Source: an uncultured Oscillibacter sp.
Lineage (GTDB): Bacteria > Bacillota > Clostridia > Oscillospirales > Oscillospiraceae
Direction: 5' to 3'
Length of the DNA stretch: 5,641 nucleotides
Assembly: GCA_910583695.1 (NCBI GenBank)
Contig: CAJTZL010000096.1
Location: forward strand, 1-5,641
The notes beneath the pieces were generated by a model. It made no database searches. It was given only the letters and a program-made list of their open reading frames with translations, and had not been told where the DNA came from. The position numbers were made by a program, and so were the translations under genes. The first letter of the stretch is position 1. Each line of letters begins with the position of its first letter. This document shows positions 1-4,967 of this stretch, in pieces.

Positions 1-191
1 CCGGCGGAGGTGTGGGGCTGCTCCAGGTAGCCCAGCTCCGTCAGGTCGGACAGCTCGTTGCGGATGGTGGCAGAGCTGACGCTGCCCCCCATCTCGGAGG
101 CGATGGCCTTGGACCCCACCGGCTCGGCGGTGCGGATGTAGTCCTCCACCACCACTTTCAATATCTGCCGTTTTCGGTCCGAAAGCTCCAC
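1..191 (-). CDS. hrcA: HrcA heat-inducible transcription repressor, N-terminal part (gene runs off the left edge)
   Basis: HrcA is the cytoplasmic repressor of class I heat-shock genes; with GroEL's help it binds the CIRCE operator and shuts off the hrcA-grpE-dnaK-dnaJ and groESL operons. Only 63 codons plus two bases are present, against about 340 residues in the family. They form the N-terminal winged-helix DNA-binding domain: ELSDRKRQIL at the start, then DYIRTAEPVGSKAI (residues 17-30), the SSATIRNELSDLTELGYL recognition region (39-56) and LEQPHTSAG at the edge, all hallmarks of HrcA. The start is GTG at 191; no ATG lies upstream in frame, and a purine-rich GGGAGGGGAG site (complement of 197-206) precedes it. 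A consensus promoter and a perfect CIRCE lie upstream, so autoregulation is expected. The downstream heat-shock genes (grpE, dnaK) are probably to the left of the window, which is inference. Identity is secure; only the exact start is slightly open. Confidence 0.95.
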   Translation of the reverse strand, partial: MELSDRKRQILKVVVEDYIRTAEPVGSKAIASEMGGSVSSATIRNELSDLTELGYLEQPHTSA

Positions 192-243
192 GCCGTCTCC
201 CCTCCCGCTGTCCTCCGGCCCTTGAGCCGGGTCGTTTTCGAAT

Positions 244-276
244 GCTTTAGCACTCCTTTTCCCGGAGTGCTAAAGC
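244..276. promoter_or_regulatory. CIRCE operator (HrcA binding site)
   Basis: The inverted repeat TTAGCACTC, nine bases, GAGTGCTAA at 247-273 matches the CIRCE consensus in every position. The arms extend outward by three more paired bases on each side (244-246 with 274-276), giving 12-bp arms. It lies immediately downstream of the hrcA -10 box (278-283), covering the expected transcription start near 271, so bound HrcA would block initiation. In the RNA it could also form a hairpin at the very 5' end of the transcript, a feature known to affect stability of CIRCE-led messages. Confidence 0.98.
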
Positions 277-277
277 G

Positions 278-306
278 AGTTTACCACCGGAGGCATTTGT
301 TGTCAA
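278..306 (-). promoter_or_regulatory. Sigma-A promoter of hrcA
   Basis: Read on the minus strand, a perfect TTGACA -35 box (301-306) is followed by a 17-bp spacer and TAAACT as -10 (278-283, four of six consensus bases). The predicted start near 271 falls inside CIRCE and leaves a leader of about 80 nt before the GTG start. The leader carries a small hairpin, CCGGC/GCCGG with a 6-nt loop, at 215-230. An A/T-rich tract with two TAAACAAA repeats lies just upstream of the -35 box. Confidence 0.85.
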
Positions 307-506
307 TGGATGGATATAAACAAATTGTAAACAAACCGGGGCGGAATCGTGAATCTTCCCCGTTGCGCCGCCGGGAATTTTTCCGGAGGGCGGAGCTTCC
401 GGAGGGGCCGTGCCGCGGCCTTTCCGACGCGCTCCGGCATGTGGGAGCACGCTTCGCAAAATGTACCGAACGTTGTCTCAGAATCGCCGAGAGTAAAAAA
501 TTGTCC
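307..506. other. Intergenic spacer between the divergent hrcA and crp-family promoters; no gene seen
   Basis: The first 30 bases are A/T-rich and hold two direct repeats TAAACAAA at 317-324 and 328-335. The rest is GC-rich and holds nested inverted repeats: CCGGAG (399-404) pairs with CTCCGG (432-437), enclosing GGCCG (406-410) and CGGCC (416-420) around a 5-nt loop. Short open frames cross this stretch on both strands, but I found no ribosome site or recognisable protein in them. I see no tRNA or known riboswitch pattern. Confidence 0.6.
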
Positions 507-535
507 TTTACTTTTTAAGCGAAAGCTGATATACT
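507..535 (+). promoter_or_regulatory. Sigma-A promoter (extended -10) of the Crp/Fnr-family gene
   Basis: TTTACT at 507-512 (four of six consensus bases) is separated by 17 bp from TATACT at 530-535 (five of six). A TG dinucleotide at 527-528, one base before the -10 box, makes it an extended -10 promoter. The start of transcription should be near 542. That is just upstream of, or at, the first in-frame ATG at 546, and so favours translation from the second ATG at 576. Confidence 0.8.
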
Positions 536-575
536 GTTATCTTATGTGGGATATGCGACAGAAAGGGATGAACAC

Positions 576-1229
576 ATGCTTAGTGAACAGGAGCTGGAAA
601 AGAGTCCGTTGTTTCACGATATCAGCTATCAGGATTACCGGGAAATTCTGTCCTGCTTTCAGGCGGTTCAGCGGTCCTTCCGGGCCGATGAGCTGATTTA
701 TGATTTCTCCTCCGACGCCGTGGGCGTGGTGGAGCGGGGACAGGCGTCCCTGATCCGCATTGACGAGGAGGGCGTGGCCACCGTGCTGGAGGATCTGGGC
801 GTCGGGGGCGTCTTCGGCAAAACCCTGGCCTTTTCCGGGTCCACGGGGGACAGCCTGGAGGTGGTCTGCCGCCGCCCCTGTGACGTGGTCTTCATTGACT
901 ACGCCCATATCCTCAGCCGCTGCGGCCACGCCTGCCAGCGGCACAGCATCCTGGTTCAGAACATGCTCCAGCTGATGGCGGACAAGGCCCAGGCCCTCTC
1001 CTGCCGGGTGGACGTGCTGTCCCGGCGGTCCATCCGGGAGAAGCTGCTGTGCTACTTCCGCCAGCTCTCCCAGCAGGCGGGAAGCCGGACCTTCACCCTT
1101 CCCTTTTCTCTCAGCACCCTGGCGGACTACATCGCCACTGACCGCAGCGCCATGATGCGGGAGCTGAAACGCCTCCGGGAGGAGGGCAGCGTCCGCTCCG
1201 ACGGGCGGCAGTTCACCATCCGCCAGTAA
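576..1229 (+). CDS. Crp/Fnr-family transcriptional regulator
   Basis: A 217-residue one-component regulator expected to act in the cytoplasm as a DNA-binding dimer. Residues 12-125 form the cyclic-nucleotide-binding-like sensor barrel, residues 126-148 the dimer helix (VQNMLQLMADKAQAL), and residues 150-217 the winged helix: RRSIREKLLCYF, then FSLSTLADYIATDRSAMMRELKRL with the recognition helix near 188-200. The CRP phosphate-binding motif that grips cAMP is not recognisable, so cAMP is an unlikely ligand. The sensor carries C98-x3-C102 and C116-x3-C120-x2-H123, cysteines that could serve metal, Fe-S or redox sensing; the classical FNR N-terminal cysteine cluster is absent. The start at 576 is chosen over an in-frame ATG at 546 because AAAGGGA stands 7 nt before it and because the promoter puts the transcript start near 542. 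A PaaI-type thioesterase follows 36 bp downstream and is probably cotranscribed. The effector and regulon cannot be told from the sequence. Confidence 0.9.
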   Translation: MLSEQELEKSPLFHDISYQDYREILSCFQAVQRSFRADELIYDFSSDAVGVVERGQASLIRIDEEGVATVLEDLGVGGVFGKTLAFSGSTGDSLEVVCRRPCDVVFIDYAHILSRCGHACQRHSILVQNMLQLMADKAQALSCRVDVLSRRSIREKLLCYFRQLSQQAGSRTFTLPFSLSTLADYIATDRSAMMRELKRLREEGSVRSDGRQFTIRQ

Positions 1230-1265
1230 CGCCCTTTCCAATTTCCTGCCAAGGAGGCGGCTTTC

Positions 1266-1676
1266 ATGGACTATGAGCAAATCCGCGCCTTCCGCAACGA
1301 ACACAACCGCTTCGGCAAACGACTGGGCATCTATGTGGAGGAGCTTGGCCCCGGCTATGCCCGGGCCGTCAAAACCGTGGAGAAGGAGGACCTGAATCCT
1401 CTGCTGGTTCCCCACGGCGGCGTCTACTTCGCCCTGGCGGACACCGCCTGCGGCTCCGCCATGGCGGCCTATGGGACCATGGCCGTCACCGTCAACTGCT
1501 CCTTCAGTTTTTTGAAGAGCGCCCGGGCCGGAGACCGGCTGACGGCGGAGGCCCGGGCGCTCCAGGGCGGCAGAAGCATCTGCGTGCTGGAGGCCCGGGT
1601 CACGGGAGAGGCGGGGGAGCTCTTCGCCGTGGGCACCTTCACCTTCCGTCGGCTGGAGAAGCCCATCGGGCCCTGA
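1266..1676 (+). CDS. PaaI-type hotdog-fold thioesterase
   Basis: A 136-residue single hotdog-domain protein of the PaaI/YbgC-like acyl-CoA thioesterase group, the normal size for the family; such enzymes hydrolyse acyl- or aryl-CoA thioesters in the cytoplasm, usually as tetramers. The signature segment is clear: N44, then HGG at 50-52, and LADTACGSA with D59, which aligns with the catalytic Asp of PaaI enzymes. The strands that follow (VTVNCSFSFLKSARAGDRLTAEARAL, then GRSICVLEARV and FAVGTFTFRR) complete the fold. A strong AAGGAGG site sits 8 nt before the ATG. It lies 36 bp behind the Crp/Fnr-family gene with no promoter seen between, and a terminator follows 11 bp after the stop, so the two form an operon. 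The substrate is unknown; no phenylacetate pathway genes are in view, so the name paaI should not be applied as a function. Confidence 0.9.
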   Translation: MDYEQIRAFRNEHNRFGKRLGIYVEELGPGYARAVKTVEKEDLNPLLVPHGGVYFALADTACGSAMAAYGTMAVTVNCSFSFLKSARAGDRLTAEARALQGGRSICVLEARVTGEAGELFAVGTFTFRRLEKPIGP

Positions 1677-1687
1677 CCGGACATGAC

Positions 1688-1717
1688 AAAGAGGCTGTCT
1701 TCGACAGCCTCTTTTTT
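1688..1717 (+). terminator. Intrinsic terminator of the regulator-thioesterase operon
   Basis: GAGGCTGTC (1691-1699) pairs perfectly with GACAGCCTC (1703-1711) around a TTC loop (a CTTCG-type turn), and six T residues follow at 1712-1717. AAA at 1688-1690 can extend the stem with the first three T residues. On the minus strand the hairpin is followed by only three T residues, so it may also stop, less efficiently, the convergent transcript of the DUF951 and microprotein genes that end at 1726. Confidence 0.95.
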
Positions 1718-1725
1718 CGTCCATG

Positions 1726-1821
1726 TTATCCGATGTAGGGCAGAATCATGGAAGCCAGCAGGGCCACCACCAGCACCACCGCCAGGGCCAGCGCAACCAC
1801 CCGTTTCAGCTTGCCGTTCAT
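1726..1821 (-). CDS. 31-residue single-span membrane microprotein
   Basis: A tiny frame encodes MNGKLKRVV followed by an Ala/Val/Leu-rich stretch (about residues 8-28) and the end MILPYIG. That is a short basic N-terminus and one transmembrane helix with almost nothing outside the membrane. An excellent ribosome site, AAAGGAGG, stands 7 nt before the ATG. The ATG overlaps the stop of the DUF951 gene (ATGA at 1818-1821), so it should be translated by coupling with it. By the positive-inside rule the basic N-terminus should be cytoplasmic. I do not recognise a named family and assign no function. Against it being chance: the ribosome site, the coupling, and a clean amphiphilic profile. The same stop codon also ends a longer frame that starts at 2034, but the upstream part of that frame is a shadow of DUF951. 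Confidence 0.75.
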   Translation of the reverse strand: MNGKLKRVVALALAVVLVVALLASMILPYIG

Positions 1822-2009
1822 GTCGGTTCCTCCTTTGTCCGTACTTTGCGGATACTCTTCTCCGCCTTGCTCCGGGGGAGCATCAGCTCGTGGCCGCAGC
1901 CCTGGCACCGGAGCTTGATGTCCATGCCCACCCGCAGGATCTCCCATTGGACGCTGCCGCAGGGATGCGGCTTTTTCAATTCCACAAGATCGTGAAGATG
2001 CAGGTCCAT
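1818..2009 (-). CDS. DUF951 family protein
   Basis: A 63-residue protein of the DUF951 family (relatives include the small YyzM-type proteins of Firmicutes), full length for the group. Diagnostic segments are VELKKPHPCGS (residues 9-19), WEILRVGMDIKLRCQGCGH (22-40) and LPRSKAEKSIRKV (44-56). C17, C35 and C38, with H15 or H40, could form a small zinc site, as in a zinc ribbon; this is inference from spacing. The basic C-terminus would suit nucleic-acid or ribosome binding, but the family has no established function that I know. The ATG at 2009 is preceded by AGGAGG at 5-nt spacing. It overlaps the microprotein gene by ATGA and is divergent, across 69 bp, from the S1-domain gene. Confidence 0.92.
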   Translation of the reverse strand: MDLHLHDLVELKKPHPCGSVQWEILRVGMDIKLRCQGCGHELMLPRSKAEKSIRKVRTKEEPT

Positions 2010-2021
2010 CTTGTCCTCCTG

Positions 2022-2049
2022 TCAACCATTTCAATTTTTCGCATATATT
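2022..2049 (+). promoter_or_regulatory. Possible weak promoter of the S1-domain gene
   Basis: In the 69-bp A/T-rich space between DUF951 and the S1-domain gene, TATATT at 2044-2049 matches five of six -10 bases. The only -35 candidate at usable spacing is TCAACC at 2022-2027 (three of six, 16-bp spacer). I could not find a better pair for either of the two divergent genes, so this is a best guess and not a firm call. Confidence 0.25.
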
Positions 2050-2078
2050 GGCTGTATCAACGATAAGGATGCGATATC

Positions 2079-3011
2079 ATGCCGGAAAATAAACTCTACC
2101 CGCCGGAGGGCCTTCACCCTCCCGTCCCTCTTGCCCTCGACTGTCTGCGGGATGCCCTGGAATCCGGGGCCATTCTGGAGGCTCCGGTCCAGCGCTGCGG
2201 CGTGGACCACACCCTGTACCTGAACCTGGGCGGCGTCCAGGGCCGCATGCCCCGGGAGGAGGCCGTGGCCCCCTGGATCAGCGGCGCAGAGCGGGAAATC
2301 GCCGTCCTCTCCCGGGTGGGAAAGCCCACCTGCTTCACCGTCACGGCCCTGGAGACCGACGAAAAGGGTGCGCCCGCCGCGCTCCTCTCCCGCCGGGCTG
2401 CCCAGGAGCAGGCCATGGCCTATTTCCTGGAGCACCTGGAGCCGGGGTCCGTCCTCACTGGCCAGATCACCCGGCTGGAGAGCTTCGGGGCCTTTGTGGA
2501 CGTGGGCTGCGGCATTGTGGCCATGCTGCCCATTGAGCACATTTCCATCTCCCGCATCGCCCACCCCAGGGACCGCTTCCAGGAGGGCCAGAAAATCCTG
2601 GCGGCAGTGCGGGTCCTGGACCGGGAGGCCCGGCGGATCACCCTCACCCACCGGGAGCTCCTGGGCACCTGGATGGACAACGCCAGCCGCTTCCGCCCCG
2701 GGGAGACAGTGAGGGGTGTGGTGCGGACGGTGAAGGACTACGGCAGCTTCATCGAGCTGGCCCCCAACCTCTCCGGCCTGGCGGACGCCAGGGAGCGCCT
2801 GTCCCCCGGGGACGGGGTCAGTGTGTACATCAAGAGCATCCGTCCCGAGCGCATGAAAATCAAGCTCCAGGTCATCGAAAAGCTGCCCCCGGTCCCCGCC
2901 GAGCCCATTCGCTACCAAGTCACCGACGGGAGGCTGGAGCACTGGGTCTACTCCCCGCCGGGCTATGAAAAGCCGCCGGTGGAGACCGTCTTCACAGCTC
3001 CTTCCCCTTGA
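2079..3011 (+). CDS. S1 RNA-binding domain protein (ribosomal protein S1-like, short)
   Basis: A 310-residue protein built from S1-type OB folds. Residues 27-108 are a degenerate first domain; residues 120-192 are a clear S1 domain (PGSVLTGQITRLESFGAFVDV, then MLPIEHIS and RRITLTHREL); residues 204-266 are another (FRPGETVRGVVRTVKDYGSFIEL, LSGLAD, MKIKLQVI). A linker with many Pro and charged residues ends the protein. Such proteins bind single-stranded RNA and act on translation or RNA turnover. It is shorter than a full rpsA product (usually four to six domains), so it is a free-standing S1-like protein and not proven to be the ribosomal S1. AAGGA precedes the ATG by about 9 nt. The gene is divergent from DUF951, and its last 20 bp overlap the 3' end of rarA on the other strand; no terminator is seen between them. 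Confidence 0.88.
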   Translation: MPENKLYPPEGLHPPVPLALDCLRDALESGAILEAPVQRCGVDHTLYLNLGGVQGRMPREEAVAPWISGAEREIAVLSRVGKPTCFTVTALETDEKGAPAALLSRRAAQEQAMAYFLEHLEPGSVLTGQITRLESFGAFVDVGCGIVAMLPIEHISISRIAHPRDRFQEGQKILAAVRVLDREARRITLTHRELLGTWMDNASRFRPGETVRGVVRTVKDYGSFIELAPNLSGLADARERLSPGDGVSVYIKSIRPERMKIKLQVIEKLPPVPAEPIRYQVTDGRLEHWVYSPPGYEKPPVETVFTAPSP

Positions 3012-4260
3012 GCTTTTCCCAGTAAGCCTTGGCGGCCTGTTCCGTCTTGTTCTCCCCCCACTGGTAGTACTTCACGCCCCTCAAAGCGTCGGGGAGGTAC
3101 TGCTGGTCCACCCAATGGCCCGGGAAATTGTGGGGATAGAGGTAATGCTGCTGGTTGTCGAAGCCAGTGGTGTCGGCGTGGACATTCTGGAGCTGCCGGG
3201 GCACGTCCCCGGTGCGGCCCGCCCGCACGTCCGCCCGGGCCTTCCCGATGCCCTCGATCACGCTGTTGGATTTCGGCGCGGTGGCCAGCAGAATGGCCGC
3301 CTGGGCCAGGGGAAGCTGAGCCTCCGGCAGTCCCAGCTGCATGGCCGTGTCCACACAGGCCTTGACAATCGCCACGGCCTGGGGATAGGCCATGCCCACA
3401 TCCTCGCTGGCGGAGCAGAGGAGGCGGCGGCAGGGAGTCACCAGGTCCCCGGCCTCCAGAAAGCGGGCCAGATAGTGGAGGGCCGCGTCGGGGTCGCTGC
3501 CCCGGAGGGACTTCATCAGGGCGGAGGCGATGTCATACATGGCGTCGCCTCCCTTGTCGTAGCGCATGGCGCTGCGCTGGGAGACCTGGGCGGCGTCCTC
3601 CCTGGAGATGAAAAGCTCCCCCTTTTTCGGCTGGGCGGCGCTGCTCAAAAGCTCCACGGCATTGACGGCCTTCCGCACGTCCCCGCCGCAGGCGGTGGCG
3701 ATTTGCAGGGGCAGTCCCTCCTCCCAGGTCAGAGGCAGGGGCGCCCGCTCCTTTTCAATGCTCAGCGCCCGGAGGACGGCGGGCTCCGCCTCCTCCGGGG
3801 AAACCGCCTTGAACTCAAAGACCGTGCTCCGGCTGAGGAGGGCACTGTAGACGTAAAAGTACGGGTTCTCCGTGGTGGAGGCGATAAGGGTCAGCTTGCC
3901 GTTCTCCATGAACTCCAGAAGGCTCTGCTGCTGCTTTTTATTAAAATATTGAATCTCATCCAGGTACAGCAGCACCCCGCCAGGGGCCAGCAGGGTCCCC
4001 ACGTCGGCGATGATGTCCTTGATGTCCTGGAGGGAGGCGGTGGTGGCGTTGAGGCGGTAGAGGGCCTTGTGGGTCCGCTCCGCCACGATGTTGGCGATGG
4101 TGGTTTTCCCGGTGCCGGAGGGGCCATAGAAGACCATGTTGGCCTCGGTCCCGCTCTCAATCAGGCGGCGGAGCACCGCGCCGGGGGCCAGGAGGTGCCG
4201 CTGTCCAACGACCTCATCCAGAGTTTTCGGGCGGATCTCGTCCGCCAGGGGGCGCTGCAT
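2992..4260 (-). CDS. rarA: Replication-associated recombination protein A (RarA/MgsA), AAA+ ATPase
   Basis: RarA acts in the cytoplasm at stalled replication forks, as a clamp-loader-like tetrameric ATPase linked to SSB. This copy has 422 residues, the usual length. Seen in order: RPKTLDEVVGQRHLL (10-24); Walker A GPSGTGKT (46-53); Walker B LLYLDE (97-102) followed by IQYFNKKQQQSLL; sensor 1 ASTTENP (127-133); arginine-finger segment ALLSRS with R144; then the RarA C-terminal domains, including SEDVGMAYPQA and HYLYPHNFPGHWVDQQYLPD. The residue after DEI is Gln, where many RarA proteins have His (DE-I/V-H). The start at 4260 is preferred to an in-frame ATG at 4284, because AAAAGGAGGG (complement of 4267-4276) lies between the two with 7-nt spacing and because the promoter would start transcription near 4286. 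The gene is transcribed alone from its own promoter, downstream of an unknown membrane-protein gene. Confidence 0.95.
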   Translation of the reverse strand: MQRPLADEIRPKTLDEVVGQRHLLAPGAVLRRLIESGTEANMVFYGPSGTGKTTIANIVAERTHKALYRLNATTASLQDIKDIIADVGTLLAPGGVLLYLDEIQYFNKKQQQSLLEFMENGKLTLIASTTENPYFYVYSALLSRSTVFEFKAVSPEEAEPAVLRALSIEKERAPLPLTWEEGLPLQIATACGGDVRKAVNAVELLSSAAQPKKGELFISREDAAQVSQRSAMRYDKGGDAMYDIASALMKSLRGSDPDAALHYLARFLEAGDLVTPCRRLLCSASEDVGMAYPQAVAIVKACVDTAMQLGLPEAQLPLAQAAILLATAPKSNSVIEGIGKARADVRAGRTGDVPRQLQNVHADTTGFDNQQHYLYPHNFPGHWVDQQYLPDALRGVKYYQWGENKTEQAAKAYWEKLKGKEL

Positions 4261-4292
4261 GGCGGTCCCTCCTTTTCGTTTCATGAAACAGA

Positions 4293-4321
4293 ATTATAGC
4301 ACACCGGAAACAAAGTTTCTA
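4293..4321 (-). promoter_or_regulatory. Sigma-A promoter (extended -10) of rarA
   Basis: On the minus strand TAGAAA (4316-4321, four of six consensus bases), a 17-bp spacer and a perfect TATAAT (4293-4298) are preceded by TGC, giving an extended -10 element. Transcription should start near 4286, 26 nt ahead of the chosen ATG. A perfect 12-bp palindrome, GTTTCATGAAAC (4278-4289), covers that start. Confidence 0.85.
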
Positions 4322-4352
4322 CCCGGTTCGAAAAAAACTTTATCCCGGGGCC

Positions 4353-4937
4353 TCACAGCCCCCCGCCGTGCAAGTCATAAAGCTCCGTGATGTCCTCCCC
4401 CTCCTCATTATAAAGAGCAAGGCGGTCCAAGTCGATATGGCTGTCCTCCGTCCGGGAATCAATTTCCGTACAGAGCAGAAAGTGGTCCCCGGGATTCGGG
4501 TTCTCCAGTTCATAGGACCGGCCGTCAATGGAGACCGTCATCCTGGCGATTCGGGCGTTCAGGTCCCGGCCTCCCAGCAGGAGGTATTTCTTCCCTTCGC
4601 TCTCCACAACGGCGTCCCGGAGTTCCCCGCTGCCGTACCGGAGGTATTCGATCCTGTACCGCCCGGTCAGGCTTCGGCTCAGAGTGACGCTGCCCAGATA
4701 CTCCCCGATCTCCATCAGGTAATACTCCCGGTCCCCCAGGCGCACGCCGCCGTACACCGTGATTTCAGACGGGTCCCACTCCTCGGACCCCCGGTTGTGA
4801 AACGCCGCAATCTCCTTCGGCAGCGTCACCATGTTCAGCTCGATGGGATAGGAGAAGTGATGCCACGCCGCCAGAAGGGCCGCCGCCAGGATAAAGGCCG
4901 CCGCCCCGCGTTTCATGGTCTTCGCCGCAATCTTCAT
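4353..4937 (-). CDS. Membrane-anchored protein of unknown function
   Basis: I do not recognise a family. The 194-residue product begins with a basic stretch (K2, K6, K9, R10) and a single hydrophobic Ala/Leu-rich segment at about residues 11-25. There is no lipobox cysteine and no clear signal-peptidase site, so an uncleaved N-terminal anchor with the rest outside the membrane is likely. The remainder is rich in charged residues and alternating beta-type segments (ITVYGGVRLGDREYYLMEIGEYL, then YRIEYLRYGSGELRDAVV, then MTVSIDGRSYEL), ending in an acidic tail with ITELYDLHGGGL. The start at 4937 is chosen because GGAGGAGG (complement of 4945-4952) stands 7 nt before it. The longer frame to 5033 would begin upstream of the promoter and lacks a ribosome site. 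It is divergent from galE and lies 92 bp upstream of rarA, which has its own promoter. Confidence 0.8.
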   Translation of the reverse strand: MKIAAKTMKRGAAAFILAAALLAAWHHFSYPIELNMVTLPKEIAAFHNRGSEEWDPSEITVYGGVRLGDREYYLMEIGEYLGSVTLSRSLTGRYRIEYLRYGSGELRDAVVESEGKKYLLLGGRDLNARIARMTVSIDGRSYELENPNPGDHFLLCTEIDSRTEDSHIDLDRLALYNEEGEDITELYDLHGGGL

Positions 4938-4967
4938 TCCCGCGCCTCCTCCATCCAAGTATTTTTG

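Noticed and set aside
12..518. A 168-residue open frame on the plus strand
   Set aside because: It runs antisense to hrcA, through CIRCE and the hrcA promoter, and into the spacer. It has no family resemblance and no ribosome site; the minus-strand reading is clearly HrcA.
527..543. GATA-N6-TATC symmetry over the -10 box of the Crp/Fnr-family gene, considered as an autoregulatory FNR/CRP-type site
   Set aside because: The half-sites do not fit TTGAT-N4-ATCAA or TGTGA-N6-TCACA, and the overlap with the A/T-rich -10 box explains the symmetry.
537..1724. A 395-residue open frame on the minus strand
   Set aside because: It is the antisense shadow of the Crp/Fnr and thioesterase genes, caused by GC-rich codon bias. 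Its product is low-complexity and it crosses the terminator.
2031..2942. A 303-residue open frame on the minus strand
   Set aside because: It is the shadow of the S1-domain gene, rich in His, Gly, Pro and Gln, with no recognisable domain; the plus strand has clear S1 motifs.
2965..4299. A 444-residue open frame on the plus strand
   Set aside because: It is longer than the rarA frame it opposes, but it has no domain and begins inside the S1-domain gene. The minus strand encodes a full RarA with Walker A, Walker B and sensor motifs.
4331..4362. Possible terminator for the unknown membrane-protein gene: GGGGC/GCCCC hairpin (4347-4351 with 4358-4362) and a run of seven T residues on the minus strand (4331-4337)
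   Set aside because: The stem has only five pairs, overlaps the stop codon, and is about 9 nt from the T-run, so it does not have the shape of a working intrinsic terminator. Read-through into rarA remains possible.
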